Positions 8,524 to 17,819 of a stretch of 46,742 nt of DNA are shown here, in pieces. The stretch is from NCBI RefSeq assembly GCF_016744175.1, contig NZ_JADGEV010000020.1, positions 12,228 to 58,969 on the forward strand. The letters run 5' to 3'. Below the pieces are notes generated by a model. The model saw only the letters and a program-made list of their open reading frames with translations. It had not been told where the DNA came from and searched no databases. Both the position numbers and the translations under genes were made by a program. Each line of letters begins with the position of its first letter. The first letter of the stretch is position 1. Origin of the DNA: Neptunomonas sp. GTDB taxonomy: Bacteria; Pseudomonadota; Gammaproteobacteria; Pseudomonadales; Balneatricaceae.

Positions 8524-9111
8524 TTACTTTTCAGGAGCGTGAAATAGTAAAAATAGGTCAACTAAAATATCAGGTATTTCGTTAGCCATTTGTTCTGTTA
8601 CAGCGCGGTTGTTACGGATCTCTTTGAATTCTTTTTCATCAAATAGATTTGAAACCACCATAATAGGCAGCATCAATTCAGCGACAGTTTCTTCTTTGGA
8701 TGTGCCTTCTGCAAACCACTCATCTTCATTGAGGAAAACACCTTCCATAAAGGCTTGTGACCAAATCTCTAGTTCTGACTCTTCATTTTTTGTTTCAAGA
8801 GTCAACTCACACGGCATGCCAAGTTCGCTGTCGTTACTTAAATCACTGTAAATTGAACTTTTCCAGCGATTTAAGGTGCTGGTGATTTCTTTTTCTTGTT
8901 CAGCAGAAGCCCAATTAGGTACTCCATCAAACAAAACGTCCATCCATTCCTCTTCAGCAGCGGGAACAGGGCTAATATTGAGTGCGCAAAGGAAACCATG
9001 AATGCCGATAAGATCGAGAGAGTCTTCTGAGACAACGTCTGAAAAGATGAAAGTTTCTAGACGATCGAGTTCATCATCGGATAAAGGAGCACTATTTAAT
9101 GTACTTGGCAT
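8524..9111 (-). CDS. YgfB/YecA (UPF0149) family protein
   Basis: A 195-residue acidic, helical protein. The family hallmark is the N-terminal pattern LDRLETFIF then LIGIHGFLCALNISP (around 35-50) with a downstream EEWMDVLFDG. This places it in the UPF0149/YecA-YgfB group. Unlike YecA proper it has no C-terminal SEC-C zinc motif. YgfB has been linked to regulation of beta-lactam resistance in Pseudomonas, but function in general is poorly defined. The gene is divergent from recQ and convergent with the dad operon. Confidence 0.8.
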   Translation of the reverse strand: MPSTLNSAPLSDDELDRLETFIFSDVVSEDSLDLIGIHGFLCALNISPVPAAEEEWMDVLFDGVPNWASAEQEKEITSTLNRWKSSIYSDLSNDSELGMPCELTLETKNEESELEIWSQAFMEGVFLNEDEWFAEGTSKEETVAELMLPIMVVSNLFDEKEFKEIRNNRAVTEQMANEIPDILVDLFLLFHAPEK

Positions 9112-9221
9112 ATTCGGGTTTCCTAAAAGAAAGGCGGTTTTCGCTATTCTACTCCTAGACGAATGCGTAGTCAGTGATAATTTGAGATGACAGTGGTGTA
9201 GCCTTTGCGGATAATCAGCAG

Positions 9222-11342
9222 ATGACGAATAAAACCCTCCATGTGTTAAAAGAAATATTTGGTTATGACCAGTTCCGAGCGCCTCAAGATGAGGTGATTC
9301 AGAGTTTGTTAGATAACCGTGATGCTTTAGTTATTATGCCTACCGGTGGGGGGAAGTCGCTCTGCTACCAGTTGCCCGCCTTGCTGCGTTCGGGGACGGC
9401 ATTGGTTGTGTCGCCATTAATTGCATTAATGTATGACCAGGTAACGGCGTTGTCTCAATTGGGCGTCAGAGCTGCTTGTCTTAATTCATCACTGGATTAT
9501 GTGATTCAAACAGAAGTTGAACAGGCGCTTCTTAGTGGTCAGTTGGATCTGTTGTATATTGCACCTGAGCGTTTGACGCAGCCAAAAACACTCGCACTAT
9601 TACGGCAGTGTGAGATTGCTCTTTTTGCGATTGATGAAGCACATTGTGTGTCGCAGTGGGGGCATGACTTTAGGCCTGAATATTTAAAGCTAGCATCACT
9701 GGCGGATTCATTTCCTGATGTGCCACGTATCGCGTTAACCGCCACTGCTGACCCGCGAACACAGAAAGAGATTGTTGATCGCTTAGGACTACATAATGCG
9801 CGTATCTTTATTCAAGGCTTTGACCGTCCTAATATTCGTTATCGTATCGGTCAGAAAAACCGTGCGCGTGAGCAGTTACTCTCTTTTCTAAAACAAGAAC
9901 ACCCCAGTGATGCGGGTATTGTTTACTGTTTATCACGAAAAAGTGTTGAAGAAACCGCTGCATGGCTGACGGAGCGTGGCTTTAATGCGTTGCCTTATCA
10001 TGCAGGGCTTTCCACGGATTTAAAAAACCATAACCAGCATAGATTTCTTACGGAAGAGTCGATCATTATCGTTGCGACCATTGCGTTCGGTATGGGGATT
10101 GATAAACCTAATGTTAGATTTGTAGCGCACTTAGATTTGCCTAAGAGCATCGAGGCTTATTACCAAGAAACAGGGAGGGCAGGACGTGATGGTATGCCTG
10201 CTGATGCTTGGATGGTGTATGGCCTGCAAGATGTTATTTTTTTAAGGCAGATGTTGGAAGGGTCACAGGCGGCAGAGCAGTTTAAGCAGATAGAGCGCCA
10301 GAAGCTTGAAGCGATGATGGGCTTTTGCGAAATTACTACCTGTAGACGACAAGTGTTGCTGGGTTATTTTGGTGAGAATGATCATGCGCCATGTGGAAAT
10401 TGTGATACCTGCTTAGAGCCTGTTCCTCAATGGGATGGTACGGAAGCCGCGCGCAAAGCATTGTCTTCTGTTTATCGAACGGGGCAACGCTATGGAGTTA
10501 ATCATGTCATTGATGTTCTTTTAGGCAACCTAACCGATAAAGTTAAATCTGAGCGTCATGAAAAAGTATCTACTTGGGGAATTGGAGTAGGTTTAAATCG
10601 AAACCAGTGGCGTTCCGTGTTTCGTCAATTAGTGGCGCGTGGCTATCTTAATGTTGACCCTGATGGGTATGGAGTGCTTCATCTGAGTGATCGTTGCCGT
10701 TCATTATTGAAGGGCGAAGAGACGTTGTTGCTTCGAGAAGATAAGCGAGAGCGAAGCAGCGGTTACCAGAAAAGTAGAGCGCCTCAGCAACAGTTGGATG
10801 CTGCAGATCATAATCTTTGGGAGCTGTTGAAAAAATTACGTAAACGTTTGGCGGATGAGCAAGATGTACCACCTTACGTTATTTTTCATGATGCAACCTT
10901 GATGGAAATGGTGATGTACCGCCCATCGACTCATGCTCAACTACACAAAATTAGTGGTGTGGGAGAGCGAAAGTTAGAACTTTATGGTGAACAATTTTTA
11001 GAAGCTATAGGTCATCAGCCTGCGAGTAATGAAGATAAAAGTAACCAAGCTCAAGAATCGATTGCGCTCTTTAAGGCAGGTATGGCCATTGCGCAAGTTG
11101 CTAAAATGCAGAAGCTCTCCGAGAAGGTTATATATATTCACCTATCGGCAGGTATTAAAAATGGTGACTTATCTGTTGAGGAAGTTGTGGAGTTGCCAGA
11201 GGCTGAATTACAGCATATACAGCAAGTTATTTTAGATTGTCAGGAACGGTTTGGGCAGGCTTTAAAACCAGTCCATGAGGCGCTTGCTGGTGTATATGAA
11301 ATCGGTGTGCTGAGCTGTGTGCGGCAAGGGTTAGAGCGTTAA
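9222..11342 (+). CDS. recQ: ATP-dependent DNA helicase RecQ
   Basis: A 706-residue superfamily-2 3'-5' DNA helicase of the RecF recombination pathway. In order: a Q-motif region ([10 protein letters not shown]), Walker A PTGGGKS (residues 40-46), DEAH box (138-141) in [15 protein letters not shown], motif V/VI region ending [12 protein letters not shown], zinc-binding cysteines ([10 protein letters not shown] then CGNCDTC), winged helix, and an HRDC domain (around 530-600). A C-terminal extension of about 100 residues has an HTH-like character, as in full-length bacterial RecQ. It overlaps the next gene by one base (TAATG), implying translational coupling. Confidence 0.96.
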   Translation: MTNKTLHVLKEIFGYDQFRAPQDEVIQSLLDNRDALVIMPTGGGKSLCYQLPALLRSGTALVVSPLIALMYDQVTALSQLGVRAACLNSSLDYVIQTEVEQALLSGQLDLLYIAPERLTQPKTLALLRQCEIALFAIDEAHCVSQWGHDFRPEYLKLASLADSFPDVPRIALTATADPRTQKEIVDRLGLHNARIFIQGFDRPNIRYRIGQKNRAREQLLSFLKQEHPSDAGIVYCLSRKSVEETAAWLTERGFNALPYHAGLSTDLKNHNQHRFLTEESIIIVATIAFGMGIDKPNVRFVAHLDLPKSIEAYYQETGRAGRDGMPADAWMVYGLQDVIFLRQMLEGSQAAEQFKQIERQKLEAMMGFCEITTCRRQVLLGYFGENDHAPCGNCDTCLEPVPQWDGTEAARKALSSVYRTGQRYGVNHVIDVLLGNLTDKVKSERHEKVSTWGIGVGLNRNQWRSVFRQLVARGYLNVDPDGYGVLHLSDRCRSLLKGEETLLLREDKRERSSGYQKSRAPQQQLDAADHNLWELLKKLRKRLADEQDVPPYVIFHDATLMEMVMYRPSTHAQLHKISGVGERKLELYGEQFLEAIGHQPASNEDKSNQAQESIALFKAGMAIAQVAKMQKLSEKVIYIHLSAGIKNGDLSVEEVVELPEAELQHIQQVILDCQERFGQALKPVHEALAGVYEIGVLSCVRQGLER

Positions 11343-11758
11343 TGAACGCTGATCTATGGGGGTTGTTTCTGAGCAGTTTGGTATCTTCTACCTTGTTGCC
11401 AGGAGGGTCTGAAGCATATCTTGCATGGCTGGTCTCAGATGGAGATATATCTCCTTGGGTATTGATTGGCGTGGCAACAGTGGGTAACACGTTGGGCGGC
11501 GTTATTACTTATGCAATGGGGAGGCTTGTTGCTATACGTTATCCGTTTAAGTTGTTGGATAAAGGTAAATATCAAAGAGCAAAACGCTGGTTTGATAAAG
11601 TAGGCTGCAGTATTTTATTACTCTCTTGGTTGCCTGTTGTTGGAGACCCTCTTTGTTTTGTTGCCGGTTGGATGAGAGTTAACGCATTCATTGGGATTAT
11701 TTGTATTGCTTTAGGAAAGGCTGTTCGTTATATGTTGATAACGAGTCTGTTTAATTAG
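11342..11758 (+). CDS. YqaA family (DedA/VTT-related) membrane protein
   Basis: A 138-residue inner-membrane protein of the YqaA family, related to the DedA/SNARE-associated (VTT) superfamily. Supporting motifs are the N-terminal FLSSLVSSTLLPGGSEAYL, then GNTLGGVITYAMGR, and a C-terminal LLLSWLPVVGDPLCFVAGW containing the family's charged-plus-proline re-entrant pattern. There are about four hydrophobic segments. DedA relatives are implicated in lipid-carrier flipping and membrane homeostasis; YqaA itself is uncharacterised. It is coupled to recQ by a 1-nt overlap and followed 33 nt later by the metalloprotease-like gene. Confidence 0.85.
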   Translation: MNADLWGLFLSSLVSSTLLPGGSEAYLAWLVSDGDISPWVLIGVATVGNTLGGVITYAMGRLVAIRYPFKLLDKGKYQRAKRWFDKVGCSILLLSWLPVVGDPLCFVAGWMRVNAFIGIICIALGKAVRYMLITSLFN

Positions 11759-11791
11759 CTGGAGGTCGCTGGCATCAAGCCAGGTTTTCAT

Positions 11792-12565
11792 ATGTTCCGA
11801 CAATTGCGAATTTTGATACTTTTAGGTGTGCTTTTAGTTGTGAGCTTAAATGCGATGTTTTCAAAAATTCGCACAACGGATTGGGATGCTCCGTTATGGG
11901 TTATCGTTTATCCTGTTAATGCTGATGGTAGGGCTGACACGCAACGCTATGTTGAGATGCTTAAAGAAAGTGATTTTGACGATATAGAGAATTTTTTTTC
12001 GAAAGAATCAAAGCGTTATCAGGTCGCTTTGAATAATCCTGTGCAGGTAATGCTGGCTCCTCAACTAGAGAGTCAGCCGCCTGAGCCCCCGAAAAATTCC
12101 AGCATACTTGATAGTGTTTTATGGAGTTTGCATATGCGCTACTGGTCTTGGCAGCAAGATAGCTGGGACGGCCCTGATCCAGATATAAAAATTTACATGA
12201 GCTTATACTCCCCGGATAACCAGCAATCGTTACGACACTCGTTGGGTTTGCAGAAAGGATTAATCGGATTGGTCAATGGCTATGCTGAAAAAGAATACCA
12301 GGGGCAAAATAATTTAATAGCTGCACATGAACTGCTCCATACCTTGGGAGCTAGTGATAAGTATGACCCTGCAACCAGTTGGCCGATATGGCCAAATGGA
12401 TATGCTGAACCAACTAAAGAGCCATTGCTGCCGCAAACTTATGCTGAAATTATGGGTGGAAGGGTTCAGGTTTCGCCATCGACAGCGTTAGTTCCGCCTA
12501 GCTTGGATCATGTTGTTGTTGGTCCGGCGACGGCAATAGAGGTGAATTGGTTATCAGGTGAGTAA
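11792..12565 (+). CDS. Membrane-anchored protein with metzincin-like zinc site
   Basis: A 257-residue protein I cannot name. Residues about 5-24 form an uncleaved N-terminal anchor, placing the rest in the periplasm. Residues 179-189 read HELLHTLGASD, an exact HExxHxxGxxD motif: two His ligands, catalytic Glu180, and Asp189 as possible third ligand, as in snapalysin-type metzincins. Met221 in EIMGG could be the metzincin Met-turn. The middle region is rich in Trp and Pro (110-135). It follows recQ and the YqaA-like gene on the same strand. Zinc-peptidase activity is inferred from the motif only; no substrate is suggested by context. Confidence 0.65.
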   Translation: MFRQLRILILLGVLLVVSLNAMFSKIRTTDWDAPLWVIVYPVNADGRADTQRYVEMLKESDFDDIENFFSKESKRYQVALNNPVQVMLAPQLESQPPEPPKNSSILDSVLWSLHMRYWSWQQDSWDGPDPDIKIYMSLYSPDNQQSLRHSLGLQKGLIGLVNGYAEKEYQGQNNLIAAHELLHTLGASDKYDPATSWPIWPNGYAEPTKEPLLPQTYAEIMGGRVQVSPSTALVPPSLDHVVVGPATAIEVNWLSGE

Positions 12566-12590
12566 GTTATGGGTAAGAGGTTCTTAAAAT

Positions 12591-12620
12591 AAAAAAAACC
12601 CGCATATAGCGGGTTTTTTT
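12591..12620. terminator. Bidirectional terminator between the zinc-protein gene and gltA
   Basis: The stem CCCGC/GCGGG (12599-12603, 12609-12613) is flanked by A8 on the left and T7 on the right. It can end transcription from both converging genes. Confidence 0.88.
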
Positions 12621-12632
12621 ATAGTGTTGTAA

Positions 12633-13910
12633 TTACTTTGGGTAATCGCGCTTGCTTGGACCCATGTACAACTGGCGAGGGCGGCCGATTTTATTCGGGC
12701 TGCTGTGGAACTCACTCCAGTGAGATATCCAGCCAATGGTACGAGACAAGGCAAAGATTACAGTAAACATGTTGGTTGGAATACCGATAGCTTTCAAGAT
12801 GATGCCTGAATAGAAATCAACATTTGGATACAGTTTACGGCTTACAAAGTAGTCATCTTCAAGAGCGATTTGCTCAAGACGTTTAGCAATCTTGAGTAAA
12901 GGATCATTCTCGATACCTAATTCAGCTAGTACCTCATCACATGTTGTCTTCATGACTTTAGCGCGAGGATCAAAGTTGCGGTATACGCGATGGCCGAAGC
13001 CCATTAGGCGGAAACCATCTTCTGGATCCTTGGCGCGCTCGATGAACTCAGGAATGTTGGATTCATCACCAATTTCTTCTAGCATCTGTAATACAGCTTC
13101 GTTAGCACCGCCGTGAGCAGGTCCCCACAGTGCTGCAACACCGGATGCAATACATGCAAACGGGTTAGCGCCAGAAGAGCCAGCTAAGCGAACAGTTGAA
13201 GTAGACGCGTTTTGCTCATGGTCTGCATGCAATAAGAAAATGCGGTCCATGGCTTTAGCAAGAATTGGGTTGGGTACGTATGTTTCGCAAGGTGTACCAA
13301 ACATCATATGCAGAAAGTTATCAGCGTAGTCTAAATCGTTACGTGGGTACTGGAATGGCTGCCCCATGCTGTATTTGTAACACATTGATGCAATCGTTGG
13401 CATTTTGGCAATGAGGCGATATGCGCATACTTCACGATGATGCGGATCATCAATGTCTAGAGAATCATGATAGAAAGCAGACAAAGCACCAACAACGCCT
13501 ACCATAATAGCCATTGGGTGAGCATCACGACGGAAGCCATTGAAGAAATGGTTCATTTGTTCGTGAACCATGGTGTGATTTTTAATGGTGCCGACAAATT
13601 TAGCTTTTTGCGCTGGTGTTGGTAGCTCACCGTTTAATAGCAAATAGCATGTTTCCAAGTAATCGGAATGCTTTGCAAGTTGTTCAATCGGGTAGCCACC
13701 GTGTAGCAATATGCCTTTGTCACCATCGATATAAGTGATGCTAGACTCGCAAGCTGCGGTAGATACAAAGCCTGGGTCATATGTGAACAGACCAAGGCCG
13801 GTCAGAGGACGAACGTCTATAACATCTTGTCCTTCGGTGCCGGAATAAACAGATAGTTCAATTACTTCTTCAACACCATCGATTGTCAAACGTGCTTTTT
13901 TATCAGCCAT
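12633..13910 (-). CDS. gltA: Citrate synthase GltA
   Basis: A 425-residue type-II (hexameric, NADH-sensitive class) citrate synthase that condenses oxaloacetate and acetyl-CoA. The N-terminal beta-rich region precedes LTYDPG-like [17 protein letters not shown]. Catalytic segments are [10 protein letters not shown] (first His), [12 protein letters not shown] (second His) and [14 protein letters not shown]. The C-terminus [16 protein letters not shown] is typical. It is divergent from sdhCDAB, the usual gammaproteobacterial arrangement, with a readable promoter and a dyad in its leader. Confidence 0.97.
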   Translation of the reverse strand: MADKKARLTIDGVEEVIELSVYSGTEGQDVIDVRPLTGLGLFTYDPGFVSTAACESSITYIDGDKGILLHGGYPIEQLAKHSDYLETCYLLLNGELPTPAQKAKFVGTIKNHTMVHEQMNHFFNGFRRDAHPMAIMVGVVGALSAFYHDSLDIDDPHHREVCAYRLIAKMPTIASMCYKYSMGQPFQYPRNDLDYADNFLHMMFGTPCETYVPNPILAKAMDRIFLLHADHEQNASTSTVRLAGSSGANPFACIASGVAALWGPAHGGANEAVLQMLEEIGDESNIPEFIERAKDPEDGFRLMGFGHRVYRNFDPRAKVMKTTCDEVLAELGIENDPLLKIAKRLEQIALEDDYFVSRKLYPNVDFYSGIILKAIGIPTNMFTVIFALSRTIGWISHWSEFHSSPNKIGRPRQLYMGPSKRDYPK

Positions 13911-13942
13911 TATTAGGCTCCTATCATTTTATTCGTTATATT

Positions 13943-13977
13943 AGACTCTGCTAATATGTAGGGTATATTCAGAGTCT
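13943..13977. repeat. Dyad in the gltA leader
   Basis: An 8-bp inverted repeat AGACTCTG/CAGAGTCT (13943-13950, 13970-13977) encloses a partly complementary AT-rich loop. It lies between the predicted gltA transcription start (near 13992) and the start codon, so it could be an operator or a leader hairpin. Confidence 0.6.
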
Positions 13978-13998
13978 TAGTCCGCTAGGGATATGCCC

Positions 13999-14026
13999 AA
14001 TATAAAGATTGATTCAAGATTGTCAA
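13999..14026 (-). promoter_or_regulatory. Sigma-70 promoter for gltA
   Basis: Read on the minus strand: TTGACA (14026-14021), a 16-bp spacer, then TATATT (14004-13999). The predicted start gives a leader of about 80 nt. The rest of the 13911-14337 intergenic region holds the gltA leader dyad, an AT-rich middle with no clear gene, and the sdh promoter. Confidence 0.72.
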
Positions 14027-14190
14027 TCTGGACACTAAGTGCTTTTTCTGCATTGCAGCAATTGGAAGTGATTTTTATCAATAATAGGCCTCACTATGTA
14101 TACCCTTTTAGTTGTATAGGTTGATGTTTGGCCAGAACATAGGAGTATTAATGTTCACTAGACGTTAGGCTTAAAGCTTGATCTAGCGCG

Positions 14191-14219
14191 TTGTATTCTG
14201 ATTTTTAACTGTCTATAAT
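14191..14219 (+). promoter_or_regulatory. Sigma-70 promoter for sdhCDAB
   Basis: TTGTAT (14191-14196), a 17-bp spacer, then a consensus TATAAT (14214-14219). Transcription would start near 14226, giving a leader of about 110 nt before the sdhC GTG. Confidence 0.75.
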
Positions 14220-14337
14220 CTCGATCCTAAGTACGTGTATGGTAAGTGTTGGCGCGTACTTTTGTCTGAGGATCTACTCTCTGAACACTACCTAGCAACC
14301 TTGCCCCATGATGGGCAGCAAAGTGTGAATAAGAGCC

Positions 14338-14715
14338 GTGAACAAAAAAAGACCTGTAAATTTAGACCTAAGAACTATCAAGCAGCCACTTCCTGCGATT
14401 ACATCCATATTGCATCGTGCAACTGGTGTTGTGTTGTTTTTCGGCACACTCTTTATGACATATGCATTAGGAATGTCTCTCGAATCAGAAGCTGGCTTTA
14501 ACGAAGCAACTACCATGTTAAAAGAGGGCTTCTTCGCGAGGCTGATTACATGGGGATTAGTATCTGCATTACTGTATCACCTGCTTGCTGGTGTTAAGCA
14601 TCTTATAATGGATGCTGGACATTTAGAGGAGCTTGAGAGCGGAGCAATGGCAGCGAAAGCTACATTGATCGCGGGTGCAGTTGCAATTCTACTGGCAGGA
14701 GTCTGGGTATGGTAA
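14338..14715 (+). CDS. sdhC: Succinate dehydrogenase cytochrome b556 subunit SdhC
   Basis: A 125-residue, three-helix membrane anchor of complex II. The N-terminal KKRPVNLDLRTIKQPLPAI and SILHRATGV are diagnostic. The haem b ligand is His81 in LLYHLLAGVKH, equivalent to E. coli His84. The start is a GTG at 14338: an in-frame stop lies 12 nt upstream, leaving no alternative, and the ribosome-binding site is weak. It overlaps sdhD by 7 nt. Confidence 0.95.
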   Translation: MNKKRPVNLDLRTIKQPLPAITSILHRATGVVLFFGTLFMTYALGMSLESEAGFNEATTMLKEGFFARLITWGLVSALLYHLLAGVKHLIMDAGHLEELESGAMAAKATLIAGAVAILLAGVWVW

Positions 14716-15056
14716 CAAGTATCACTAGCTTTGGCCGAAGTGGCTTATACGACTGGATGGTCCAGCGAGTCACAGCAGTAGTATTGCTGGCCTATACAAT
14801 CTTTATGATTGGCTATCTGCTATTTAATTCTGATATGGATTATATGCAGTGGAAATCATTATTTGAGTGCACATCGATGCGCATCTTCTCCCTACTGGCT
14901 TTACTTTCTATGGCTGCTCATGCATGGATCGGTTTATGGTCAGTAAGTACAGATTACATTAAACCAACTGGCATACGTTTTGTTGTTCAGTCTGGGTGTG
15001 GTTTGTTGACGTTTATTTACGTCGTTTGGGGTATTCAGATTCTGTGGGGTGTCTAA
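14709..15056 (+). CDS. sdhD: Succinate dehydrogenase membrane anchor SdhD
   Basis: A 115-residue three-helix membrane subunit forming the quinone site and haem pocket with SdhC. The segment LLSMAAHAWIGLWSVSTDY carries His71, at the same number as the E. coli haem ligand. RSGLYDWMVQRVTAV at the N-terminus is typical. The ATG overlaps the sdhC stop (ATGGTAA), and the sdhA ATG follows 3 nt after the stop, so all are translationally linked. Confidence 0.95.
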   Translation: MVTSITSFGRSGLYDWMVQRVTAVVLLAYTIFMIGYLLFNSDMDYMQWKSLFECTSMRIFSLLALLSMAAHAWIGLWSVSTDYIKPTGIRFVVQSGCGLLTFIYVVWGIQILWGV

Positions 15057-15059
15057 GCG

Positions 15060-16832
15060 ATGAATGAACTGCGCACGTTAACTTTTGATGCGATTGTAGT
15101 GGGTGGTGGTGGTGCAGGTATGCGTGCCGCACTACAACTGGCGCAATCTGGGTTAAATACAGCCTGTGTGACTAAAGTGTTTCCAACACGGTCACATACT
15201 GTATCTGCTCAGGGCGGTATTACCTGTGCAATCGCAAGTGCTGATCCAAATGACGATTGGCGCTGGCATATGTATGACACAGTTAAGGGATCTGATTATA
15301 TCGGAGACCAGGATGCTATCGAGTATATGTGCTCTGTAGGTCCTCAAGCTGTGTTTGAGCTTGATCATATGGGTATGCCTTTTTCGCGTACTGAGATTGG
15401 CAGAATTTACCAACGTCCTTTTGGTGGTCAATCAAAAGGTCCTGATAATCCAACTCAGGCTGCACGTACATGTGCTGCTGCTGACCGTACAGGGCATGCT
15501 TTATTGCATACTCTTTATCAGGCTAACTTGAAAGCTGGTACAACCTTTCTTAATGAATGGTTTGCTGTTGATCTCGTTAAGAATGAAGACGGTGCTGTTG
15601 TCGGCTGTATCGCCATTTGTATAGAAACAGGCGAAACAGTTTACATTAAAGCCAAAGCAACAGTGCTTGCTACTGGTGGTGCTGGTCGTATTTTTGCTTC
15701 CACTACTAATGCTCTGATTAATACCGGTGACGGTATGGGCATGTCTTTGCGTGCGGGTGTTCCGGCGCAGGATATGGAAATGTGGCAGTTCCACCCGACA
15801 GGTATTGCTGGTGCGGGTGTTCTTGTTACTGAAGGTTGTCGTGGTGAAGGTGGATACCTGATCAACAAAGACGGTGAGCGTTTTATGGAACGTTATGCGC
15901 CTAACGCAAAAGACCTTGCAGGTCGTGATGTTGTTGCGCGTTCAATGATCCTAGAAATTCTTGACGGTCGAGGCTGTGGCCCTGATGGCGATCATGTATA
16001 TCTGAAACTCGATCACTTGGGTGAGGAGGTGTTGCTTTCTCGCTTGCCAGGTATCTGTGAGCTTTCTAAAACATTTGCTCATGCTGATCCTGTAAAAGAG
16101 CCGGTTCCAGTTGTTCCTACTTGTCATTATCAGATGGGCGGTGTTGCTACTAATATTGGTGGCCAGGCTTTGGCTCCAAATAAAGATGGCGGACATTCAG
16201 TTATCGATGGTTTATTTGCGTGCGGTGAAGTGGCTTGTGTGTCAGTTCATGGTGCGAACCGTCTAGGGGGTAACTCGCTGCTTGATTTGGTTGTATTTGG
16301 CCGAGCGGCAGGTATCCAAATTGAGAAGCAGATGCGCGAAGGCTATGAAGCTAAAGATGCAACTGAAGCTGATCTAAATCGTGCAATGGCTCGCTTGAAC
16401 CGCTTGAATAAATCTACTTCAGGTGAAAGTGTTGCTGATGTTCGTAAAGAGCTTCAGGCAACGATGCAGCTTTACTTCGGTGTTTTCCGCGATGGCGAAA
16501 GCATGCAGAAGGGTCTTGATCTATTGGGTGAGATTCGCGCTAAGGTGAGCAACCTGTATCTTGAAGATAAAAGTAATGCCTTCAATACAGCGCGTTTAGA
16601 AGCTTTAGAGCTTGAAAACCTAATGGAAGTTGCAGAAGCAACAGCGATTGCTGCTGAAGTTCGTAAAGAATCTCGCGGTGCGCATGCTCGTAACGACTTC
16701 ACAGAGCGTGATGATGAAAACTGGTTGTGTCATTCAGTCTTCTTCCCGCAGGATAAAACAGTTGGTAAGCGCGCAGTTAACTTCTCGCCAAAAACTGTTG
16801 AAGCTTTCCCACCAAAAGTTCGTACATATTAA
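15060..16832 (+). CDS. sdhA: Succinate dehydrogenase flavoprotein subunit SdhA
   Basis: A 590-residue flavoprotein oxidising succinate to fumarate. The FAD-binding motif is [12 protein letters not shown] (about 13-24). [10 protein letters not shown] contains His46, the covalent FAD attachment site. Substrate-site segments [10 protein letters not shown] and [19 protein letters not shown] are intact, and the C-terminal helical domain ends in the usual [11 protein letters not shown]. It sits in sdhCDAB, four genes with overlaps or short gaps. Confidence 0.98.
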   Translation: MNELRTLTFDAIVVGGGGAGMRAALQLAQSGLNTACVTKVFPTRSHTVSAQGGITCAIASADPNDDWRWHMYDTVKGSDYIGDQDAIEYMCSVGPQAVFELDHMGMPFSRTEIGRIYQRPFGGQSKGPDNPTQAARTCAAADRTGHALLHTLYQANLKAGTTFLNEWFAVDLVKNEDGAVVGCIAICIETGETVYIKAKATVLATGGAGRIFASTTNALINTGDGMGMSLRAGVPAQDMEMWQFHPTGIAGAGVLVTEGCRGEGGYLINKDGERFMERYAPNAKDLAGRDVVARSMILEILDGRGCGPDGDHVYLKLDHLGEEVLLSRLPGICELSKTFAHADPVKEPVPVVPTCHYQMGGVATNIGGQALAPNKDGGHSVIDGLFACGEVACVSVHGANRLGGNSLLDLVVFGRAAGIQIEKQMREGYEAKDATEADLNRAMARLNRLNKSTSGESVADVRKELQATMQLYFGVFRDGESMQKGLDLLGEIRAKVSNLYLEDKSNAFNTARLEALELENLMEVAEATAIAAEVRKESRGAHARNDFTERDDENWLCHSVFFPQDKTVGKRAVNFSPKTVEAFPPKVRTY

Positions 16833-16844
16833 GGGGTAATTACA

Positions 16845-17549
16845 GTGTTAGTAAGCGTATATCGTTACAATCCTGAGACTGATGATGCTCCTTACATGCA
16901 GGATATCCATATTGATATCCCTGGTGGAAAAGACATCATGGTTTTGGATCTCCTTCAATTATTGAAGGATAAAGATACATCACTGGGTTACCGTCGTTCA
17001 TGCCGTGAAGGTGTGTGTGGTTCCGATGGTATGAATATGAATGGTAAGAATGGTCTGGCTTGTGTTACTGCGCTCTCCCAAGTAGTGGTAGATGATAAGC
17101 TGGTTCTTCGTCCTCTTCCTGGGCTGCCTGTTATTCGCGATTTGGTCGTGGATATGTCTCAGTTCTATAAGCAATACGAAAAAATCAAGCCATTCCTAAT
17201 CAATGATACCCCAGCACCTCCAATGGAGCGTTTGCAGTCTCCAGAAGAGCGCGAAGAGTTGGATGGCTTGTACGAATGCATTTTGTGTGCATGTTGTACA
17301 ACTGCTTGTCCTTCATTTTGGTGGAATCCAGATAAGTTTGTTGGCCCGTCAGGGCTATTGCAGGCCTATCGCTTCCTTGCAGATAGCCGCGATACTGCAA
17401 CACGTGAGCGTCTAGCAGAGCTAGATGATCCGTTTAGTGTATTCCGCTGTCATGGAATCATGAACTGCGTTAGCGTTTGCCCTAAAGGATTAAATCCTAC
17501 TAAGGCAATCGGGAAAATACGTAACATGCTGATTCAGCAAGCAACGTAG
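16845..17549 (+). CDS. sdhB: Succinate dehydrogenase iron-sulfur subunit SdhB
   Basis: A 234-residue electron-transfer subunit of complex II. The [2Fe-2S] site is CREGVCGSDG with Cys53, Cys58, Asp61 (Asp in place of the third Cys, as in E. coli) and Cys73. The [4Fe-4S] and [3Fe-4S] sites are CILCACCTTACP and CHGIMNCVSVCPKG. It starts at a GTG at 16845 behind the strong Shine-Dalgarno AAGGGGT. A terminator 7 nt after the stop separates sdh from suc. Confidence 0.97.
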   Translation: MLVSVYRYNPETDDAPYMQDIHIDIPGGKDIMVLDLLQLLKDKDTSLGYRRSCREGVCGSDGMNMNGKNGLACVTALSQVVVDDKLVLRPLPGLPVIRDLVVDMSQFYKQYEKIKPFLINDTPAPPMERLQSPEEREELDGLYECILCACCTTACPSFWWNPDKFVGPSGLLQAYRFLADSRDTATRERLAELDDPFSVFRCHGIMNCVSVCPKGLNPTKAIGKIRNMLIQQAT

Positions 17550-17555
17550 AAATAG

Positions 17556-17585
17556 AAAACGGCACCTTGGGTGCCGTTTTTTTTG
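17556..17585 (+). terminator. Intrinsic terminator after sdhB
   Basis: The stem ACGGCACC/GGTGCCGT (17559-17566, 17570-17577), extendable by A-T pairs, is followed by a run of T. It separates sdhCDAB from sucAB transcription; no strong sigma-70 match is evident in the 235 bp before sucA (a TACAAT at 17675 lacks a good -35). Confidence 0.9.
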
Positions 17586-17819
17586 TCTGTTTAGCCGAAA
17601 GACTTATGCTTCCCAGCTTCAAATTTCTGTAGAATCAGACATTGTTTGATATATAAAGCCCGCTTTAAAAGGCGTACAATATTGGCCGCATTTCCATGCC
17701 ACATCGTGGTAGTGCAGGTAAAGACAACGGAAACACAAGAAGGGGCATCTGCACGGATTAAAGCTGGTTATTAAGATGACCGCTCCGTAGACAGTCCCTC
17801 GAGCCAGGGTGAACAACTA

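Noticed and set aside
17641-17680. Possible sucA promoter with TACAAT at 17675
   Set aside because: At 16-18 bp spacing there is no acceptable -35 hexamer, so I could not support it by eye.
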